DNA of 47,972 nt, taken from assembly GCA_025450095.1 (NCBI GenBank), contig JANWID010000147.1, forward strand, positions 1-47,972, in the 5' to 3' direction. Origin of the DNA: Bacteroidia bacterium (GTDB taxonomy: Bacteria > Bacteroidota > Bacteroidia > AKYH767-A > OLB10). How positions within the stretch are numbered: position 1 is the first letter of the stretch; each line of letters begins with the position of its first letter. The translations under genes and the position numbers were made by a program. The notes below the pieces were generated by a model. That model saw only the letters and a program-made list of their open reading frames with translations, did not search any database and was not told where the DNA came from. This document shows, one piece after another, positions 9,566 to 18,845 of the stretch.

Positions 9566-11152
9566 TTATTGCAATTTGTGGGTTAAACCAATGTTTATGG
9601 AAACAGCATTCCATTTTAGGTATTTGGATCCGGATACCAGGCTGGTTGCTTCTCCCGTACGATCGGTTAACATGTATAAGTCAGGACTATTAACCTGGTT
9701 TGAAAATGATATATAGCCTGCGCCTAATTGCAAGGCTGTAGTTGATGAAATATCATAGGATAAACCTCCCCTGATTTCAAAGACCATTCCTGGTTTGAAT
9801 TTGTACTTTTCTATATTGTCTATGCTTCTGTTTATTGCAACATCATAACCCGCACTGGAATGTTCATTAAAGTAAGAATTTGTTGCAATTTCATTTGATC
9901 CATTAAGTGATTGTGCCTGATTTGCTGTAATAATAAAATCACTTAAATTTTCTGCTACTGAAAAACCCAGTGAGTTATTAATAAATGAATACAAAGCTTC
10001 ATAATTAAATGTGTTATCCGTACTGGATCTGTTTGAAATCGCGAAATTAATTCCGATTCCTGCACTTGCAAATACTCCCATTTTCTCAGAAAATTTTGTT
10101 TTTACATGCAGAAAGAGTGGGATCCTTAAATAATCTGTTTTGATTGTTTCAACATATTTTGAATCAATTGAAATAATTCGCTTGTAAGATGTGCCATAGG
10201 CATCTACTGAACGATATCGAACATTAAATCGATCAATAGATACCTCTGAATCATAATGAGCATATGATAATCCAATTCCATAGCCAAACGTTTTTGATCT
10301 TCCTGTAAATTTTGAATATTCAAGTGAAATTCCAAAATACTGGGTAGCATTTTCTTCAACTGATACATCCGACATAGTTGACGAATTTGCCAACATGGAT
10401 TCATAGTTCATGGATGACAGTCCTGCATGATCGAGTTTAGTATCTGCAGATATATCCTTGGATACAATCAATGTAAAATAGCTCTGGCTCACAGGTGGCA
10501 AACAGCCTTTAAATTCCATAGTGCCGGCTTCTTTGGGACATTTGTCTATGGAATCAACTACAAAATCACCATCCAAATCATTTATGATTTTTGCATTGGA
10601 TCCTATTTTGGTTATCCTGTTTATGGATGCTGAAGAATTTTCATTTAATTGGATTTCAATTTGAATGGTATCTTTTACCTGCACTACATATTGATACTGT
10701 GTATTTGCTACACCAGAAAGGGATTTCTGCATTAAAACCATCACCTTGTTTTTACTCAATTGTGAAAAATCATAGGAAACATTTATTACCTGTGCGGTTA
10801 TTCCGGATGGATAATATTGTTTCATTTGTTTCATATAATCTGGAAGTTCACGGAATCGGGAGCTATAAGGACTTTCCATATCACCTTCGAATACGGAAAG
10901 AATTATTTCATCATAAACTTTTGCATTTGGACTGAATAGATTGGTGAAATCTTTTATTGACTTGTCATTCTCATCAAGGCTGCCTAAATTTTTTAATTCC
11001 ATTAATGAGATGTATGACTTTATAAGGGAATCAGAAGTAATCCAGGCAGTTTTTTTTTGCGTCCAGTTTGAAGACTGGGCAAAAGCAAAAGAGTACGATA
11101 ATGAAAATGCGAAACAAATAATCGCCTTGGTAAAGTAGGGTGAAATTTTCAT
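9566..11152 (-). CDS. Outer-membrane beta-barrel protein with TSP3-like calcium motif, T6SS-associated
   Basis: The 528-residue protein has a signal peptide (MKISPYF...SYSFAFAQ). An alpha/beta domain at about 30-185 looks NTF2-like. A thrombospondin type-3-like calcium-binding motif, DLDGDFVVDSIDKCP, lies at about 192-206. The C-terminal 300 residues consist of alternating hydrophobic/polar strands with glycine turns (GYGIGLSYAHYD, GGLSYDISSTTALQLGAGYI), as in the PF13568-type outer-membrane barrel. There is no OmpA peptidoglycan-binding domain. It starts 10 bases after the T9SS-cargo gene and runs into the PKD gene, so it belongs to the envelope operon. It could supply the outer-membrane anchor or port for the T6SS, since no TssJ is present. 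Confidence 0.8.
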   Translation of the reverse strand: MKISPYFTKAIICFAFSLSYSFAFAQSSNWTQKKTAWITSDSLIKSYISLMELKNLGSLDENDKSIKDFTNLFSPNAKVYDEIILSVFEGDMESPYSSRFRELPDYMKQMKQYYPSGITAQVINVSYDFSQLSKNKVMVLMQKSLSGVANTQYQYVVQVKDTIQIEIQLNENSSASINRITKIGSNAKIINDLDGDFVVDSIDKCPKEAGTMEFKGCLPPVSQSYFTLIVSKDISADTKLDHAGLSSMNYESMLANSSTMSDVSVEENATQYFGISLEYSKFTGRSKTFGYGIGLSYAHYDSEVSIDRFNVRYRSVDAYGTSYKRIISIDSKYVETIKTDYLRIPLFLHVKTKFSEKMGVFASAGIGINFAISNRSSTDNTFNYEALYSFINNSLGFSVAENLSDFIITANQAQSLNGSNEIATNSYFNEHSSAGYDVAINRSIDNIEKYKFKPGMVFEIRGGLSYDISSTTALQLGAGYISFSNQVNSPDLYMLTDRTGEATSLVSGSKYLKWNAVSINIGLTHKLQ

Positions 11153-11162
11153 GATCCGGCTT

Positions 11163-13448
11163 TTATTTACTGGTTATAAAAAACTTACCTGTAACCGGGA
11201 CAGCGTCTTTCGCTACCATGGAAATGAAATATATACCCACTGCATTATTGATATATGGAACCGAAATCTGATCTACAATTAGTTCCTTTGAAATTATTTT
11301 ATCGAGCACCAGGCTTCCCCGAATATCATGTAAATACAACCTGATCGAACCTGTATAGTTGCCGCTTATCAACAAATCAAAGCCATCTGTGTTTTGATTA
11401 ATTATATTGAATTTGATTTCATTTTCATTCATAATTTCAATTGTTCTGCCAGATCCTGTTGGAGAGTTATAATATGACTTTGTATAACAATTTCCTTGTG
11501 ATGTTATCACCCAGAAATATTTATCCAGGGTATCAGCCAGGCTATTTAAAATAAGATCCTGGTAGATTTCTCCTGGTAAACTAACCGGTGTTAGATTTAA
11601 ACTGTCGTACCCCCATTGATAACTCTCAAAAGAGTTGTTCATGCAAATCAGAGTTTTTGCACCTGAATATAAATATATAATGGTGGTATCCGGTGCTTCA
11701 GAGGTATCAACAATAAAAGTAGTAGTTCCGGTTATACTGCAGTTAAATTGATTTGATGCTATAGTAGTAACTGTAACATTCCCCGATATACCAGGTGGTA
11801 TATTCAGAATGCAATTTGCCAGGGAATCACCAATTATTGTAACAGTAACAGGAGTAACACTCCATACATAATTGATCCCGGACTGTTGATTTGATACCAT
11901 AAAGTTTACCCCATGTGTGTTTGAACATACGGTATCGTTTACAATAGTTGAAGAAATAACCGGTTGTATTCCTGCAGCGGGGTTTACAGTCGTGGTTACT
12001 GTTGCTTGTGGTCCTTCACAGCCATTCGCTTCAGGTGTCACGATATAAGTAACGGAACCGCTATTTATTGAATTGATTAGTGTAACCGTTTGTTGTATTG
12101 GTCCGGCAACCGGAGTGGGTTGTGCTGATGCCCCCGTCAAATTAGTTGAAGTAACAATCCATTTGTACATGGTACCAGGAACATTATTCGGTGCGGCTGA
12201 CAAGCTAATATTGGTAATTCCACCGGAACAAATCGGATTGACAATATTTAAGGGTACAACACTAGGCGTAGCTTTGACCGTTATTTTTATTGCAGATGAA
12301 GTGTCATTGCAAGCTCCGGAAATAACAACCCGTCGATACCAACGATCTGCAGTCAGAGGTGGCGGATTGTAGTTTTGACTTGTATTAGCACCGTTTGCTG
12401 ACCCAAACCCAGATGATGGACCTATTGTACTTTCCTGCCACAAATAACTAATGCTGCCAGTTCCTCCTGTCACAAGAGTACCTAAAAGTGTATTAGGTGT
12501 ATCAGCATAACAAATCGATTGTGCAATTCCTACGGTATTGGGAGTTAACCCCGGATTTACAGTTATCTTTATTGAAGCACTGGTATCATTACAAGGTCCG
12601 GCTGTTGCAGCACGGCGAAACCATGTGTCAGTACTCAACGTTAAGGGAGAATAATTCTGATTCGTATTACTACCCGGAGCCGCTGTAAATCCTGTGCCGG
12701 CTCCTGTTGTGCTTAGCTGCCAGAGATAAGTAGTTGTACCATTTCCACCGCTAACATTTGTTCCGGTTAACGGTGCTGGTATTTGATTAGCACAAATCGT
12801 TTGTGCAGCACTAACTGTATTTGTGGATAAAACGGGAAATACAGTTATTTTAATTGAAACAGATGTATCCGAACATAGTCCTGCCGTGACGACTCTGCGA
12901 TACCATCTGTCAGTTGTTAGATTTGGAGGGCCATAATCATGATTATTGTTAGTCCCTGGTGCAGCTGTAAAACTGGTTGATGGACCGGTTGAACTTTCTT
13001 CCCATTCATATTGTACTGTACCGGTACCTCCTGTTATAATGGGTCCGGTAAGAATTAACGGAGCAGATCCGGAACAAATGGACTGTGCACTTGAAATTAT
13101 ATTTGCAGGTGTTAAGGGTGAGACAACAATTGATAATGTATCGAATGCAGTATCAGCCGATGCATTATAAAATAATAACACACTGAAATTGTATGAACCT
13201 GCAGTCATCGGGGCGACTATGGTTGTAGTGGTAGTTACACTTGTTGTAATAAATGAACCACCATTGTACCATTGAATAGAGTCAACCGGATTACATCCTG
13301 CAGACGGATTTGTATTAAATTGAATATCAGCGCCGGCACATACAGTATCATTCGGGGCACTGAGTGATACTATGCATTGAGAGACTGCAATTTTTGAAAA
13401 ACATGTAATCAATATAATTGCACCGAAGAGATACTTATTTGATTTCAT
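11163..13448 (-). CDS. T9SS-sorted surface protein with three Ig-like repeats
   Basis: The 761-residue protein has a signal peptide ending AVSQ, an N-terminal Ig/PKD-like domain (about 24-110), three tandem repeats of about 94 residues (about 113-206, 208-300, 302-393), each with an ICSG/ICAN/ICYA segment, a W..S..G stretch and a closing RW/TW-[YF]RR...C-[NS]DTS motif. Two further Ig/PKD-like domains follow. The last 90 residues match a type A T9SS sorting domain (FDLLISGNYTGSIRLYLHDI, then VGIYFIS and TGKFFIT). Such proteins cross the outer membrane by T9SS and are fixed to the surface or released. It appears to be the first gene of the left T6SS envelope operon. Repeats may serve in adhesion. 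Function is otherwise unknown. Confidence 0.87.
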   Translation of the reverse strand: MKSNKYLFGAIILITCFSKIAVSQCIVSLSAPNDTVCAGADIQFNTNPSAGCNPVDSIQWYNGGSFITTSVTTTTTIVAPMTAGSYNFSVLLFYNASADTAFDTLSIVVSPLTPANIISSAQSICSGSAPLILTGPIITGGTGTVQYEWEESSTGPSTSFTAAPGTNNNHDYGPPNLTTDRWYRRVVTAGLCSDTSVSIKITVFPVLSTNTVSAAQTICANQIPAPLTGTNVSGGNGTTTYLWQLSTTGAGTGFTAAPGSNTNQNYSPLTLSTDTWFRRAATAGPCNDTSASIKITVNPGLTPNTVGIAQSICYADTPNTLLGTLVTGGTGSISYLWQESTIGPSSGFGSANGANTSQNYNPPPLTADRWYRRVVISGACNDTSSAIKITVKATPSVVPLNIVNPICSGGITNISLSAAPNNVPGTMYKWIVTSTNLTGASAQPTPVAGPIQQTVTLINSINSGSVTYIVTPEANGCEGPQATVTTTVNPAAGIQPVISSTIVNDTVCSNTHGVNFMVSNQQSGINYVWSVTPVTVTIIGDSLANCILNIPPGISGNVTVTTIASNQFNCSITGTTTFIVDTSEAPDTTIIYLYSGAKTLICMNNSFESYQWGYDSLNLTPVSLPGEIYQDLILNSLADTLDKYFWVITSQGNCYTKSYYNSPTGSGRTIEIMNENEIKFNIINQNTDGFDLLISGNYTGSIRLYLHDIRGSLVLDKIISKELIVDQISVPYINNAVGIYFISMVAKDAVPVTGKFFITSK
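12270..13112 (-). repeat. Three tandem ~94-residue coding repeats within the T9SS-sorted protein
   Basis: The encoded repeats share the order: AQSIC-type opening, TGG(T/N)GT segment, W(E/Q)xS(T)xGxxxxF, NxNxxY, then (R/T)W(Y/F)RR and C(N/S)DTS with an IKITV end. The DNA copies have diverged, so ongoing recombination is not implied. Confidence 0.75.
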
Positions 13449-13514
13449 TCAGGTGTGATTATTAATCTTTTTATTAGATATAAGATCAAATTACAAAGAA
13501 AAAATTCATAATAT

Positions 13515-13522
13515 CAAATCTA
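13515..13522 (-). promoter_or_regulatory. Candidate -7 element of the left T6SS envelope operon
   Basis: TAGATTTG on the minus strand fits TAnnTTTG and lies 67 bases before the start at 13448, in the 162-base divergent region between the left and middle T6SS arms. There is no clear TTG at -33. I found no equally good element for the rightward operon. Confidence 0.4.
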
Positions 13523-13610
13523 AAACAGGAAAAACCGGTGCACAGGTGATAATTTGGTAATGAAAGTTATTTTTTTTAAACTTGATCCCCTCATTATAAA
13601 ACCTGATTTT

Positions 13611-15086
13611 ATGAACCGCTTAATTCAATTGTTCAGTGCTGCTTTCCTGTTCCTGGTTCTGATGTTTTTTACTAGTGATATTCAAGCGCAGCAATGCGAT
13701 GAAAACTTCACGTATATAAACCTGAACCAGTATGTAGAAAATGAATATGGACCGGATTTAATATCTGTTTGGGCCTGCAAGCAGATTAAGGATACCAAGG
13801 TTGAACAAAAAATCTATTTTAATATCAGGAACCTTACTGAAAATACCATTTATATTTCATTTAATGGAACCATTTATACAGATGGTGGAACTGAAGAAAA
13901 GCTGGATTACGACAGTTTATTTAAAACTCTGACTCCAAGGTCTGAAATAAATGGCTATGGTAGTATAGTCGATGATGATTTATGGCTAAAGCTTACAAAA
14001 ATTCATTCTTCAAAAGAAGATAAAGTTGCAGATGTCACTTTTGAGCTCTTTAATGTGACTAAAATGGTAAATGGTAAAGAGGTTGCAGTGCTGCCCAAAG
14101 GTGGTTTGAAGAAAACACCTAATATTGATTCACTTATACAAGGTAATTTACAGAAGAAAGAACCAATACCACCAGATACTAGCAATCTGATTATACCTAC
14201 TCCTGGCGATTCTAGTAATATTGCAAAAAATGGTGGAATAACTGAGGTGAAAGATACTTCAATAAATAATCCACCACAGCAAAAATCAAATAGGCAGAAA
14301 AAAAAGGAAGCTAAGGACGAAAAGAAGCGCCAGGAAAAAGAATTAGCAGAAAAGAAAGCTGAAGAGGACAAATTAAAAAAGGAACAAGAAAAAAAGGCAC
14401 AGACACTAAATAACAACGGCATTGCGAATGGATCTGGACAGACTTCCTCTTCAGGTACATTGAGCGGAAATAATGGAGATACACTTTCAGGTGGTTTAAC
14501 AGCACCTGATACAACGAATAATAATAAAAAAATTGATACCACTCATGTTCAAACTATAAACTACGCAGAAAAAGGCCCGACTGATGAAGATATTAAAAAA
14601 GCAAAAGGTCAGGTGATTGAAAAAATAAAACAATTGGAAATTAACTTTTCGACTTTGTCAAAGAAAGACCTTTCCGTTGTCTCATGGCAAAATACGATTG
14701 ATAATACGGTGAGGATGTTTATTGATGAAGAGCAAAGAATACAGATTTCAACGCTTCATCGAAAATCCGTAACGACCTTTAAAATCCGGGTTTACTGCCA
14801 AAGATTAAGAACGGTTTTACCTTACGATAGCGCCAGTGTTGAAAATGCGAATATATATTTTGTAACTGATTTTAAGCCAAATGCCAATGGCCAGTGGGAA
14901 GCATTGACTGTCTTTACCCAAACTTTCACTGGCTTTCGTGAAAATAAACCTGTTTATTCGGATGTAACCGAAAAAACAATAAGGGTTATTTTAGACTATA
15001 AACCCTTATATGCTGATGGTGTGCAAAAAGGAAATTGGGAACTTTTATTGGGAGATATAAAAGTTTTGAGTACCAAGGCATTATGA
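13611..15086 (+). CDS. Exported accessory protein with charged coiled-coil linker, T6SS-associated
   Basis: I chose ATG at 13611 because MNRLIQLFSAAFLFLVLMFF...DIQAQ is a good signal peptide; the frame extends 19 codons upstream to a TTG without one. The mature protein has an N-terminal beta-rich domain (about 30-165), a low-complexity linker containing a Lys/Glu-rich helix at about 222-265 (TolA-like character), a Ser/Gly/Asn-rich stretch and a C-terminal beta-rich domain (about 325-491). I do not recognise the family. It heads the rightward T6SS operon and overlaps the next gene by ATGA. The long charged helix could span the periplasm, which would suit a structural or tethering role. Confidence 0.8.
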   Translation: MNRLIQLFSAAFLFLVLMFFTSDIQAQQCDENFTYINLNQYVENEYGPDLISVWACKQIKDTKVEQKIYFNIRNLTENTIYISFNGTIYTDGGTEEKLDYDSLFKTLTPRSEINGYGSIVDDDLWLKLTKIHSSKEDKVADVTFELFNVTKMVNGKEVAVLPKGGLKKTPNIDSLIQGNLQKKEPIPPDTSNLIIPTPGDSSNIAKNGGITEVKDTSINNPPQQKSNRQKKKEAKDEKKRQEKELAEKKAEEDKLKKEQEKKAQTLNNNGIANGSGQTSSSGTLSGNNGDTLSGGLTAPDTTNNNKKIDTTHVQTINYAEKGPTDEDIKKAKGQVIEKIKQLEINFSTLSKKDLSVVSWQNTIDNTVRMFIDEEQRIQISTLHRKSVTTFKIRVYCQRLRTVLPYDSASVENANIYFVTDFKPNANGQWEALTVFTQTFTGFRENKPVYSDVTEKTIRVILDYKPLYADGVQKGNWELLLGDIKVLSTKAL

Positions 15087-15928
15087 TAAGAAAAGTAATA
15101 ATCTTCTTTTGTATTGGTTGGGTTAGTGTTACTGGAGTTATGGGCCAGGTAATAAAGGATGATCGTTATGCGGAAGTGTTTGCATTCAGAGTAAAATTAC
15201 TCGATGAATTTTTTGAGCGATTTAATAACGATTCTGCATCATTTATCCGGAGTTATGCAAACCTAAAAGCAACCGACAAACAGCCTGTTTTTACACATGA
15301 AGCTATTTTAAAATCATTATTTGATCTTGAAACTCATAAATGGGATACTGTTACTTTAAAAAAATTTATTGGTAATATCTGCAATTCTGAGGAGTCTCAG
15401 CAACTGAGTTTTCATGATGATCATTGGTATGCCTTGCTCGATTGTACTTTTTTGCAAAATGGTAAATCCATGCCTGTAAAACTGGCTATGCAAATGATCA
15501 CTGATTCTGTTAATGGTTCAATGAAGTGGGTTATTTGCGGGGTTTTATCTTCGTATTCGGGATCCGAATTAACCTCAAAGGACAAAACATTTATTAGCCC
15601 CACCGATTACGGAGTTGATTTCATGAGTCTTGAAAAAGCATTGAATGATAAAAGGAATTTACCAAATTACCTTCCAGTGTCCATGAATTATGATCCGCTT
15701 TCAGTGTTTGTAGCCGGATTAAGCAGAGGGGAAATAAAATTTGTCAGGATTAATGAGATCAGCTATCATTTTTTGCAGATTACTGGTTGGATCTTTTCTA
15801 TCGAGTATTTTGTCCGTGACAGTTATAACTCCGGTTGGCTGATTAGTCAATTAATTAAAACAGGCAGAAATGAGTTTGTTCAGAAAAGTACCTATAAAAA
15901 AACAAGACTCGGTATTTTTAACAATTGA
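15083..15928 (+). CDS. Exported protein of unknown function, T6SS-associated
   Basis: Starts at 15083, where ATG overlaps the previous TGA as ATGA and is followed directly by the signal peptide MIRKVIIFFCIGWVSVTGVMGQ. A longer frame from TTG at 15035 would bury this signal. The 281-residue protein has a first domain with an FFERFN helix and a beta-sheet containing MKWVICGVL, resembling NTF2/SnoaL-type folds. A second part (FLQITGWIFSIEYFVRDSYNSGWLIS) is aromatic and beta-rich. There is no lipobox. It sits three bases before the TPR gene. Its specific function is unknown. Confidence 0.78.
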   Translation: MIRKVIIFFCIGWVSVTGVMGQVIKDDRYAEVFAFRVKLLDEFFERFNNDSASFIRSYANLKATDKQPVFTHEAILKSLFDLETHKWDTVTLKKFIGNICNSEESQQLSFHDDHWYALLDCTFLQNGKSMPVKLAMQMITDSVNGSMKWVICGVLSSYSGSELTSKDKTFISPTDYGVDFMSLEKALNDKRNLPNYLPVSMNYDPLSVFVAGLSRGEIKFVRINEISYHFLQITGWIFSIEYFVRDSYNSGWLISQLIKTGRNEFVQKSTYKKTRLGIFNN

Positions 15929-15931
15929 AAT

Positions 15932-18811
15932 ATGTTGCGAAACAAAATACTGTTATTAATATCATTGTTTACTTGTAATGTGACAAGTTTATTAGCGCAA
16001 TCGAGTGATACCCTTGATGCTGACAGAGATTCTATTTGTGCAATAGTTTATAGCCAGTTGTATTCATTACAAACTATAATGAATTCCCTGGTCGAGACAA
16101 AAGGAGACCCAGATTTGTGTCACTCACTATTACATCCTGTAATGGATACAGCCAGCGGGATTTTTTATCCTGGGAAAACATTGATCCAGGATGATATTTC
16201 TAATAAGTCTTCTTCAGGTATTGCCAGGAACCTTTCGGTCAATGAATATTTTGAAAATTTTATAAATGATCTTGAAAAAAGTGGTATTATTTCAATTCAC
16301 TTTAATAATCTTAGAGTCGGTAAACCTTCCAAAGGATTAGAATTTAATTTCATTAATGTTGTTGGAATCAGGGAGTACAAATTCAAAGGAAGTACTTTAT
16401 CATTGGAAAGAAAGATCACTTTTATTATTGATGATGAAAGAAAACTAAAACCAATTTTTATAGCTACTATCTCAAACTATGACCCTGCAAGTGATTCTTT
16501 AAAGTCAGAGTACATCGATTTAAAAGAAGCTTCTAATCGGTATGCGAAAAAATATTTTGGTAGCGAATATGATAAAATGACTGAGGAGAAAAGAAATTCT
16601 GTGTTTCAAGAAAAGTTAAAAGAAAAACTTCAGGCTGCAATTGATGCTGAGAACTATCAACGTGTGCGCAACCAGATAGATAATCAAATTAACATGCTTC
16701 TGCTTGAAGTGGATGAATTGATTGAGAAAAAAGATTGGAAAAATTGTGAAGCTAAGCTTAATGAAGCGAAAAATCTGGATTCTGATAATCTCTTAGTTAA
16801 AGCAAAAAATTTACTCTTCCTGGGAATAAAACCAACTTTCGAAAAGGAAAAAAAGAAAGGTGATGAATATTTTACACAAAGAAAACTGGCCGAAGCAAGA
16901 GAAAGTTATAAAAATGCTATAGAATACAAGTCAGAAACAGATGACATTAGCGCTGTTTCAAAAAGAATTTCTGAGATTGATGAGATATTAAATAATATTG
17001 AGAATGTTCAGCTTAAAATTGACCAGGGCAGGGTTGATATAGCTAAAAAAGACCTGGAAGGATATATACTTGCTAATAGCGATGTGCCGGAATATTATCT
17101 GTGGCTGGGTGATTGCCATATGAAAAAGGGTAAATATGATGATGCTTCTTTGAATTACAATATAGCTCTAAAACTCAATTCAAAAGAGGCTTACCGCCGC
17201 CTTGCCCGCATGTATAATGCATTAGCGTTGAATAATAAATACTCTGATGATTCATATTATAAAGCAATTCAAAATTATTCACTTTACCTGAAAAGTATAG
17301 AAAGTGCTGAAGCCAGGGACGAATTATCAGCTACTTACTATAATTTGTATTTGTATAACAAGAAAACTCAGAGTTTGCACTTAGCCATACTGGAGTCAAA
17401 TAATGCAGTTGCATTAAGTCCGGATAACAGGAATTATATTTTCAGGCTGGGACAATTGTACTATACTGCCGAAATTTATGATTCATCAAATTATGTATTT
17501 ACAAAGACTTTGAACATAGAAGGTAACAAGGATGATGTCTTGAGTTATTTCAACAGGGGTTTGACCTTTATAAAATTAAAGAATTTTGATAAAGCCGGAG
17601 CTGATTTTGAAAGGGCCAGGATGCTGGGAATTCCGTCAACGGAGAGTATCTTATTGGCAGCGATTACTGATAGCCTGGCTACTTTTGCCAGATCTTTTTA
17701 TGATAAGCAATTGTTTTCCGATGCTGAAATTAATTATACTAAAGTTATAGCAATCAGTAAAGATCCATATGATGCATATTTTTATAGAGGGAATTCCAGG
17801 TATTTACTAAATAAATTTCCTGTTGCTATTTCAGATTTTACGGAGTCGGCAAAATTACTGGCATATAAAGCTGATAGCGAAATAATGATTGCGAAGTGTG
17901 AATTTGGATTGAAAAAATACGAGAAATCATTCGCTGTATTAAAACCATACGTAGATAAGCCTTTGCTGAATCCTATAAAACAGAAGGAAATTTATAATTA
18001 TGCGGGAAAAGCGAAGTATAACTTAAAGGCTTATCCGGATGCTTCAAAATGTTTCGATTTGTCATTACAAATTGATAAAGAACAACACGATATTTATTAC
18101 CTGTGGGGTTTATGCTTATATCGACTAAATAATTTTAAAATCGCGATAGAAAAACTTAGTTCAGCAATACGGATAAATGAGATAACTCCTGAGTATTATT
18201 TTTACAGGGGATGTTCATATTATAAGTTGAATCAATGGAAGAATACCATCGAAGATTTTAATAAATTTAAAATAATAAATAAGGAACCCGTTTCGGCAAA
18301 TGATGAATATATTTTAGAGAGTAAGTATCTCGGTTATGCTCATATGGAATTGGAACAACATGAAGAATCAATTAATGCTTTTACAAGATACCTTGTAATT
18401 AAGATTAGTGATCCTGAAATATATCTTAAACGAGGAGTTGAATATAAGAATAACAGAAACTACCCTGCAGCTGTCAGCGATTTTCAAAATGCGATCAAAT
18501 ATGATTCATTACCAGGTTACGCCTATGAAGCCTGGCTGAATCTTGGTGAAATCAATCTTGAATTAAAGTCTTTCAATGGTGCTCAAAGTGATTTTACCAG
18601 GGCAAAAGAAAATTACAAAGGATCTGGTTGTGATTTGAGCCAGTGGGGACTGGCACGGGTTTATTTCGCACAAAAAGACGTTCCACAGGGAGCTAAAGCA
18701 CTGGAGACATATGTCCGTTTATGTAAACCCGAAATGAAGGATGTTGAGAAAAATGAATATGTGAAGCCTTATCGGAAGGATGGACTTGTATTGCCGATCC
18801 TGGAGAATTGA
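15932..18811 (+). CDS. Large exported TPR protein, T6SS-associated
   Basis: The 959-residue protein has a signal peptide (MLRNKILLLISLFTCNVTSLLAQ). An alpha/beta domain follows at about 30-190. From about 205 to the C-terminus it is almost entirely helical pairs typical of tetratricopeptide repeats, for example YYLWLGDCHMKKGKYDDASL, YFNRGLTFIKLKNFDKAGAD and YFYRGCSYYKLNQWKNTIED. I count at least ten such units. TPR solenoids bind proteins, and its export signal places it in the periplasm or outer membrane. It is three bases after the preceding gene and 34 bases before tssH. It may scaffold the envelope complex. It is not a standard T6SS Tss component that I can name. Confidence 0.85.
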   Translation: MLRNKILLLISLFTCNVTSLLAQSSDTLDADRDSICAIVYSQLYSLQTIMNSLVETKGDPDLCHSLLHPVMDTASGIFYPGKTLIQDDISNKSSSGIARNLSVNEYFENFINDLEKSGIISIHFNNLRVGKPSKGLEFNFINVVGIREYKFKGSTLSLERKITFIIDDERKLKPIFIATISNYDPASDSLKSEYIDLKEASNRYAKKYFGSEYDKMTEEKRNSVFQEKLKEKLQAAIDAENYQRVRNQIDNQINMLLLEVDELIEKKDWKNCEAKLNEAKNLDSDNLLVKAKNLLFLGIKPTFEKEKKKGDEYFTQRKLAEARESYKNAIEYKSETDDISAVSKRISEIDEILNNIENVQLKIDQGRVDIAKKDLEGYILANSDVPEYYLWLGDCHMKKGKYDDASLNYNIALKLNSKEAYRRLARMYNALALNNKYSDDSYYKAIQNYSLYLKSIESAEARDELSATYYNLYLYNKKTQSLHLAILESNNAVALSPDNRNYIFRLGQLYYTAEIYDSSNYVFTKTLNIEGNKDDVLSYFNRGLTFIKLKNFDKAGADFERARMLGIPSTESILLAAITDSLATFARSFYDKQLFSDAEINYTKVIAISKDPYDAYFYRGNSRYLLNKFPVAISDFTESAKLLAYKADSEIMIAKCEFGLKKYEKSFAVLKPYVDKPLLNPIKQKEIYNYAGKAKYNLKAYPDASKCFDLSLQIDKEQHDIYYLWGLCLYRLNNFKIAIEKLSSAIRINEITPEYYFYRGCSYYKLNQWKNTIEDFNKFKIINKEPVSANDEYILESKYLGYAHMELEQHEESINAFTRYLVIKISDPEIYLKRGVEYKNNRNYPAAVSDFQNAIKYDSLPGYAYEAWLNLGEINLELKSFNGAQSDFTRAKENYKGSGCDLSQWGLARVYFAQKDVPQGAKALETYVRLCKPEMKDVEKNEYVKPYRKDGLVLPILEN

Positions 18812-18845
18812 ATTTATATTAAATTTACTATATAAAAAAAACAAA

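Noticed and set aside
13554..13610. Upstream extension of the 491-residue exported protein from TTG at 13554
   Set aside because: It would place 19 residues before a clear signal peptide. The ATG at 13611 starts directly with the signal sequence.
14294..14305. A-run in the charged helix of the 13611-15086 gene as a phase-variation site
   Set aside because: The run of eight A is not longer than expected in Lys-rich coding DNA of this composition, and the frame is intact.
18780..18845. TssH start at 18780
   Set aside because: This would overlap the TPR gene and prefix 22 residues not in the Clp N-domain. ATG 18846 fits the family start.
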